Below, piece after piece: positions 24,801 through 26,032 of a DNA stretch of 26,032 nucleotides; the stretch's first letter is position 1; every line of letters starts with the position of its first letter. The stretch is from a virus, in IMG/VR virus record IMGVR_UViG_3300042691_009514, positions 1 through 26,032 of that record; one strand, 5' to 3'. The notes under the pieces were generated by a model. That model searched no databases. It had not been told where the DNA came from and was given only the letters and a program-made list of their open reading frames with translations. The translations under genes and the position numbers were made by a program.

Positions 24801-25774
24801 GTGATGGTAAAATAAAATACATAGACTTTAGTGCTTCAGATCCTCATGGTGGTATCAAGAAAGCAATTAATGCGTTCCTCCTTGGAGAGTCAACAACAGA
24901 TAGTTTTATAGATGGAGTTGTAGGAGTTCTTGAACCATTTATAGGAGAGGAGATGACTACATCAACTATACTTTCTTTGAAGAACAATAGAGATAAGAAT
25001 GGTAATCAGATATGGAATCCAGAAGATACTGAAGCAGAAAAAATGAATGCAATCTTAGGAGAGGTATATAAATTAATGGAACCAGGAACTGCTTCTTCAA
25101 TAAGAAGAGGTATAGCATCTGAAGATAAAGCCAATGAACTTATAGCTAACATAACTGGATTCAGAATATATGATGTAGATGTTAATAAGCAGTTTGGGTT
25201 TAAAGTTAAAGACTACTCAGAAAGAATTAAAGATGCAAGAAGACTATATAACTCTGTGCTGTATAAAAAAGAATCCACAGAAGAAGATAAGAAAAATGCT
25301 TTAAACAAAGCAGATAATGCTCTTAAAGAAATATATGGAGAGCTATCAACAGTATACAACTCTGCTGAAAGACTTGGAGTAAAACCTGAAGACTTGAAGA
25401 ATTTAATGAAGACTTTTGGTGATATGGGTAAGGATGACATAACAAAAATACAGTCAGGAAAAATACCGAGTCTAAAACAAAATATAGAACAAGAGAAGTA
25501 TAAAGAATCTCTTCTAATCGACAAACAGAGTGGTGTAAGGTATGACAATCAGAACGATCTCAAGAGATATAATAGAGATCTTTGGGAGAAAAACTTTGGT
25601 GAGAAATCTGATTACTACAAATCTAAAAAAGGAGAAAGGGAAGAAAGAAAGAAACTAAGAGAAGAAAAAGATGAGGAGTATGACTATACTCCAAAGAAAA
25701 AGAAAAATAAAGATGGATCTCGTAAGAGAAAATATAATATGTATTATGACACACGTTATGAGATACGTTATTAA
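15821..25774 (+). CDS. Giant 3317-residue polyvalent virion protein with zincin protease motif
   Basis: Single uninterrupted frame of 9,954 bp, last gene of the late block, in the T7 gp16 position, so probably packaged and injected with the DNA. Visible parts: residues 8-60, twin LFxxNGYGDSIxDx(K) repeats; 93-115, QVAPLA linker repeats; about 528-690, a hydrophobic Ala/Gly segment; 908-1000, two PVQPxTRVGETME copies; about 1215-1360, a DUF3293-like domain (GGTFGLLSANNP, ITGKYGQGEKSLFVPKLK); about 1395-1560, a zincin with IAHEVFHAIL (H1465, E1466, H1469) and a candidate third ligand E1526 in EEKLAE; about 1614-2017, a helical domain with TLDRWWSRTFNRYRG; about 2041-2309, a conserved domain with VHDFFGHAKMG (H2207), ENAWLIHSVMYTPLARRAM and SETRGQNSW; about 2377-3004, a long helical region, perhaps LPD38-like; 2931-2965, a likely membrane helix; 3267-3317, a Lys/Arg-rich tail. 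Such multidomain 'polyvalent' proteins are known in phages and conjugative elements. No lytic transglycosylase motif was recognised. Confidence 0.85.
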   Translation: MNEEALIDAYNLFKRNGYGDSIEDFKVLISKNPEALRDSYSLFVSNGYGDSIDDYKKLLGVGVAPIVKKKSALDSSSEAGSLVSQESVKPQKQVAPLATQQQVAPLAPQKQVAPQVDGEPPVKPMQKLTKKDWGLEKMAEEKELPAWAQDIVKKEKEDIKKLKVSKALFKNANKNALKTESSLQDAYKKDPISPIFTVQPLIGTDGKPILQETKLEDIVGVPSKEKVEEEYKKLDLDNPNPYLSASTYSREPVDNVPINKDSFIEETFTDEKLIKLGIDPADFDGYLNLSGFKEDYKKRRDRGDFNPNLWSDSNKKLNEELYKSKLLSNYIETKNNREVLKSKLNSVIASYDGKKIPVNKNAKAFDNNLIAKYTEENLPILYQKLKERDQLNKEKYQELTQDNTGLNSLAIGTKNFLKSGLNGFMDAVNKTSTTLYDVLGAEDIAEDLRYLNEERQLERPSERQVSFASGKVVDFNGKKYLVDEKGTVYDKDNEIVVNDLIEENSLNKILEEAKKSKEEDWFFSPQGTAVQTSSVLGDMIWQVAYQATLGRVVKGYGNLPIPKTTADAIIAQSSLGYSQGYETALKEAREAGLTDKESEEIAADAAQRTAIWYGMTAPISPQTKAVESLFGSAEKELIKKAVSAYKTNGKKGFISTLNNGFKNIPKKAVGFIEEGGKEAIQENIQQAGESLWINAQKNIEAGKEISNETMSFDDFVNTSALSFLSGGIVSNLKIPSFSSNKKTQIKNLYQLSQDMDVLDANLKEMVGNKIISQEDADNVKKDVVAVSRNITRIPKDTNPDVQLDIMRKLNDIEDLENSKETLDKSFHSQIDDKIKEKRNEINEIYNKSLTKISEQPIAEYIIDNNKYTKEEFFNQLQGKTQDELKAMNIVVNNDEQTATEIGKLFEVPVQPITRVGETMEKESGLTPEERTQRISELNNLLASDATSLQETGTGNLIPEARQEIQQELQTLKAEQDAIQKQAAGQVPVQPTTRVGETMEEGKPQAEPEVTTKEGVKEEVTQTIISPKVVITGTRNGMENLESSNYDQKTDTKIKDARGREQEFGENNVLVEDDGKGNKVINVKADAIDSFGRAGFLQASVIVPADTDVDVDAVKQVVDSEVNRIKEKNNETLRLNEVDPRDLSLMRDAIVNAVKPAPTTEAAPTAPTVKVEGKIIPGSKAVISDIEITYPTEQEKTQREEERSTNEYINKISEDLNEEDVNVLKSELGGTFGLLSANNPMTEPLSEEDNAKLNEKAIDWLKKRGYNPRQITGKYGQGEKSLFVPKLKKQDAIDFAIEFNQESVAHSEGMIYQDGSMNPRVKSEDDFFFNEYTPGANNISIVKTPEGFKAFKVGYDFKTKNPPTASVQQEVEQLGNLISGTDAQIDQKSDNIKNKKLSNAVSKAAKSLSKILPNVKFVVHDTDESYRKSTDEEGRSQSSRGQYIQKGKTKTIHINGTKANNRTIAHEVFHAILLDRVQSEKQAADVTKRMIEAISKKIEANPELKKDLDDFAANYKENIQNEEKLAELVGILAENYQSQTQIVKDIIKRWLNKLSQMFGLSPITSETEVMEVLNTIARKVATGKAIKERQVAKVLGEKAESKISETKKKQAVTIMQGKESMKKFGLLPGKNVTRKIGEALQARQRSKYGMIDQKDNSLEAKKKISNWMVDEVKYFIELMGDKSGKGWYGELYQKSLDAMSNVFPEMKTDQNARDLFTMLVAITSDGQKVMSNFKLASAAYDYYKKNGKMPKTLPGQRVASFEANLNRINNLLKEYNGDVAAIKKDLMEVKSIEEINKERKKEGLEPLSTNWPVSFKAPFAASVFGPKLGMFYSNLSGNEAYPTLDRWWSRTFNRYRGTLIPGLKGGFNKKGEAIGLDRFKQLLGNKEMSNEEALLAAKSYRDSYAAKGYKSGTEIEKAANTIYKIAFENLNDAPFTKNDRQFMYDTVSDAVNKLKKQGYNLSIADVQAILWYFEKNLYKNLGVQAKIEGISYEDAANYTFDKWKESGKKFDYKINESEEGQSVEDADEDIEEDIISRKQVEFKARRQEPVAGNKLFNEPLQDATTIAERYAKKAGIDMQEVTPIRSLDKENSKAIAKEFDKMKDDPTDPQVAKSYKAMADETIEQYKEIIKDGYVVEINNEEPYSSSEDMINDLRKNKRFKVFSTESGFGDEPITDQQRKENPLLRDSGFKDVNGQTLLVNDVFRFVHDFFGHAKMGNSFGPVGEENAWLIHSVMYTPLARRAMTSETRGQNSWVNFSGVNDEAFKLRDKARELRKEGKTNEANELVGQVYDMMKFADQKIGLMPEWVSGTGNVESAINARKQKTSEIDNIVKTGKQNNFSDDAIRQYLKQQGYSDIEATNAINKYNVREEGVFIRSEENLGKKIKSSINSFRRRFLSARSFLPKSVFAYKEQKEAFVAAHLNIVDQNVTDFNRLYNKFIGDKDQLVKDFDAYLTGDNTVSLPIEFMLIANRMRNQIDTLSKMLIDNGLVDVEMANTIRKKLGKYLTRDYEIYHNDNWKDKVEEEVKQKAINLLRIQYLPMAQDAATKEGIPVNEVLDRYVNNRLDELLNKGGATNFIKGSRLGSKDLSVLKELQDIPYEIRALMGEYGDPALNYANTILKLSSLAANHNFLTQVKEAGMEKYFFEKNDPRRPKEFNTQIAVEGSETMNPLNGLYTTKEIAEAFQAQQKQLGDLMETFMKLQSIVRYGKTILSAGTHAKNVLGNLGFVWANGHYTDMDKAYSIVKNDLLKANNQEKREIMENYIRLGIVKQSAGIGEIMDMFKDANFNTAMASRLNNKKLNILGKAKRFLFQAKKFAEDLYQAEDDFFKIVAYENELRRYSKALFDKSKKDLTPKELEQVNKVVAEIVKNTYPTYSRIPEAIKMIRRFPFIGNFVSFQAEAYRTAFNTMALAKNEILSDNPEIRKIGAIRLAGATTYISAKTAVLQYFGMAVGTGLTGVFGYLFDNDDEEEKDKDIREFIAPWSKKSDLMVLSAGDGKIKYIDFSASDPHGGIKKAINAFLLGESTTDSFIDGVVGVLEPFIGEEMTTSTILSLKNNRDKNGNQIWNPEDTEAEKMNAILGEVYKLMEPGTASSIRRGIASEDKANELIANITGFRIYDVDVNKQFGFKVKDYSERIKDARRLYNSVLYKKESTEEDKKNALNKADNALKEIYGELSTVYNSAERLGVKPEDLKNLMKTFGDMGKDDITKIQSGKIPSLKQNIEQEKYKESLLIDKQSGVRYDNQNDLKRYNRDLWEKNFGEKSDYYKSKKGEREERKKLREEKDEEYDYTPKKKKNKDGSRKRKYNMYYDTRYEIRY
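16091..16161 (+). repeat. 27-bp tandem repeat, 2.6 copies, coding QVAPLA linker
   Basis: Units at 16091-16117 and 16118-16144, with a partial third from 16145 to 16161, share CAAGTAGCTCCTTTAGCT-type sequence. In frame they give KQVAPLATQ, QQVAPLAPQ and KQVAPQ, a Pro/Ala/Gln-rich flexible linker between the N-terminal repeats and the body of the giant protein. Confidence 0.9.
18537..18817 (+). repeat. Pair of 44-bp direct repeats inside the giant gene
   Basis: Copies at 18537-18580 and 18774-18817 differ at one base only. They are 237 bp apart (79 codons, in frame) and encode VPVQPITRVGETME and VPVQPTTRVGETME. The intervening ~65 residues are a Gln/Glu-rich helical spacer (LTPEERTQRISELNNLLA and so on). 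Near identity at DNA level implies recent duplication or ongoing homogenisation by recombination. Confidence 0.9.
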
Positions 25775-25778
25775 TATA

Positions 25779-26032
25779 CTAAGAATATCTGATATACTTT
25801 AAGTCCTTCTGTTTATCGAAGTAAGCCATGAGCTCAGGTGAGGAACTGCCACCCCATCTGAGCTCTGCTTTTATAGAGTCTACCTTTCCGTATATAATAC
25901 CATCCTCGCACGCCCATATAACTACAGGAGCCAGTCTTTTGTCTACAAGCTTAACTAATTTCTTTGCTGTAATACTAAGTGGATATGCGATGTGTATTGT
26001 CTTTACAAGACATACTACTTCAGCATAAGCAA
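25779..26032 (-). CDS. Convergent gene of unknown function, 5' end outside the window
   Basis: On the minus strand a frame is open from the window edge to a TAG stop at 25779-25781, giving 83 residues of the C-terminal part: it begins AYAEVVCLVKTIHIAYPLSI, continues with PVVIWACEDGIIYGKV and ends ELMAYFDKQKDLKYIRYS. The composition is that of a normal globular protein, in contrast to the Ser/Thr/Pro-rich plus-strand reading of the same bases, so the minus frame is taken as the gene. I recognise no family. The stop lies four bases beyond the stop of the giant gene, so two transcription units meet head-on here; this marks the end of the late plus-strand block. Confidence 0.7.
   Translation of the reverse strand, partial: AYAEVVCLVKTIHIAYPLSITAKKLVKLVDKRLAPVVIWACEDGIIYGKVDSIKAELRWGGSSSPELMAYFDKQKDLKYIRYS
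25830..25865. other. Inverted repeat near the convergent junction
   Basis: GAGCTCAG (25830-25837) is exactly complementary to CTGAGCTC (25858-25865). In the plus-strand RNA the stem can be extended inward to 11 pairs, with one G-U, around a 14-base loop; in the minus-strand RNA that pair becomes a C-A mismatch. It is 55 bases after the giant gene stop and is followed by TGCTTTTA, a weak T-tract, so it may help to end the late transcript. It lies inside the minus-strand gene, where it encodes AEL and PEL. Confidence 0.45.

Noticed and set aside
25828-26028. 66-residue plus-strand reading frame after the giant gene
   Set aside because: Its Ser/Thr/Pro/His-rich translation looks like a shadow, and the minus-strand frame over the same bases reads as ordinary protein up to a stop placed right at the gene junction.
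1-26032. tRNA genes, CRISPR arrays, integrase or insertion sequences
   Set aside because: No T-loop-like GGTTCRA with paired arms, no regularly spaced repeats and no transposase or recombinase motifs were found by eye; a tRNA search program could still be run.

Overview
This window looks like the late structural (virion morphogenesis) module of a tailed podovirus-type phage that infects a member of the Bacteroidota, probably from a marine or freshwater habitat. The evidence is: (1) AT-rich, tightly packed co-directional genes; (2) protein families I recognise as portal, HK97-fold capsid, connector/adaptor proteins, a large beta-structured tail protein and a giant virion protein, similar to those of crAss-like and related uncultured aquatic Bacteroidota phages; (3) no Shine-Dalgarno sequence upstream of any start, only A/T-rich leaders, as is usual in Bacteroidota; (4) a TAnnTTTG box, the Bacteroidota -7 promoter element, directly behind a terminator. 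Family names come from memory of sequence families and no search was run, so the taxonomic placement is inference.

Layout, all on the + strand unless stated: portal, 5' truncated by the window edge (1-1868); probable scaffold (1911-2996); major capsid protein (3018-4436) followed by a strong intrinsic terminator; a conserved protein of unknown function (4517-5260) followed by a second strong terminator and a promoter-like box; two connector/tail-tube-adaptor candidates (5334-6263, 6275-7186); a 1462-residue beta-rich tail protein with a Cys-rich C-terminus (7188-11576); a small Cys-repeat virion protein (11591-12139); a conserved tail-associated protein (12151-12969); a GNAT-like protein (12987-13391); two candidate ejection proteins (13393-14268, 14271-15818); and a single 9,954-bp gene encoding a 3317-residue multidomain polyvalent protein (15821-25774). 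The window ends in the 3' part of a convergent minus-strand gene (25779-26032).

The gene order matches the T7 class III block: portal gp8, scaffold gp9, capsid gp10, tail tube gp11/gp12, gp13 (itself a GNAT-related family), then internal core proteins gp14, gp15 and gp16. The simplest reading is that the capsid genes build the head, the two ~300-residue proteins and the 1462-residue protein build the connector and tail, the Cys-repeat and 272-residue proteins are tail accessories, and the last three large proteins travel inside the head and enter the cell with the DNA. The giant protein takes the place of gp16 but, in place of a recognisable transglycosylase, carries a zincin-type HExxH protease motif, a DUF3293-like domain, a conserved HDxFGH-type domain and a long helical C-terminal region. 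It is the most interesting object in the window.

No tRNA, rRNA, CRISPR array, integrase or insertion sequence was seen. No stretch longer than 300 bases lacks a gene; the only intergenic spaces with visible content are 4437-4516 (terminator) and 5261-5333 (terminator plus promoter-like box).
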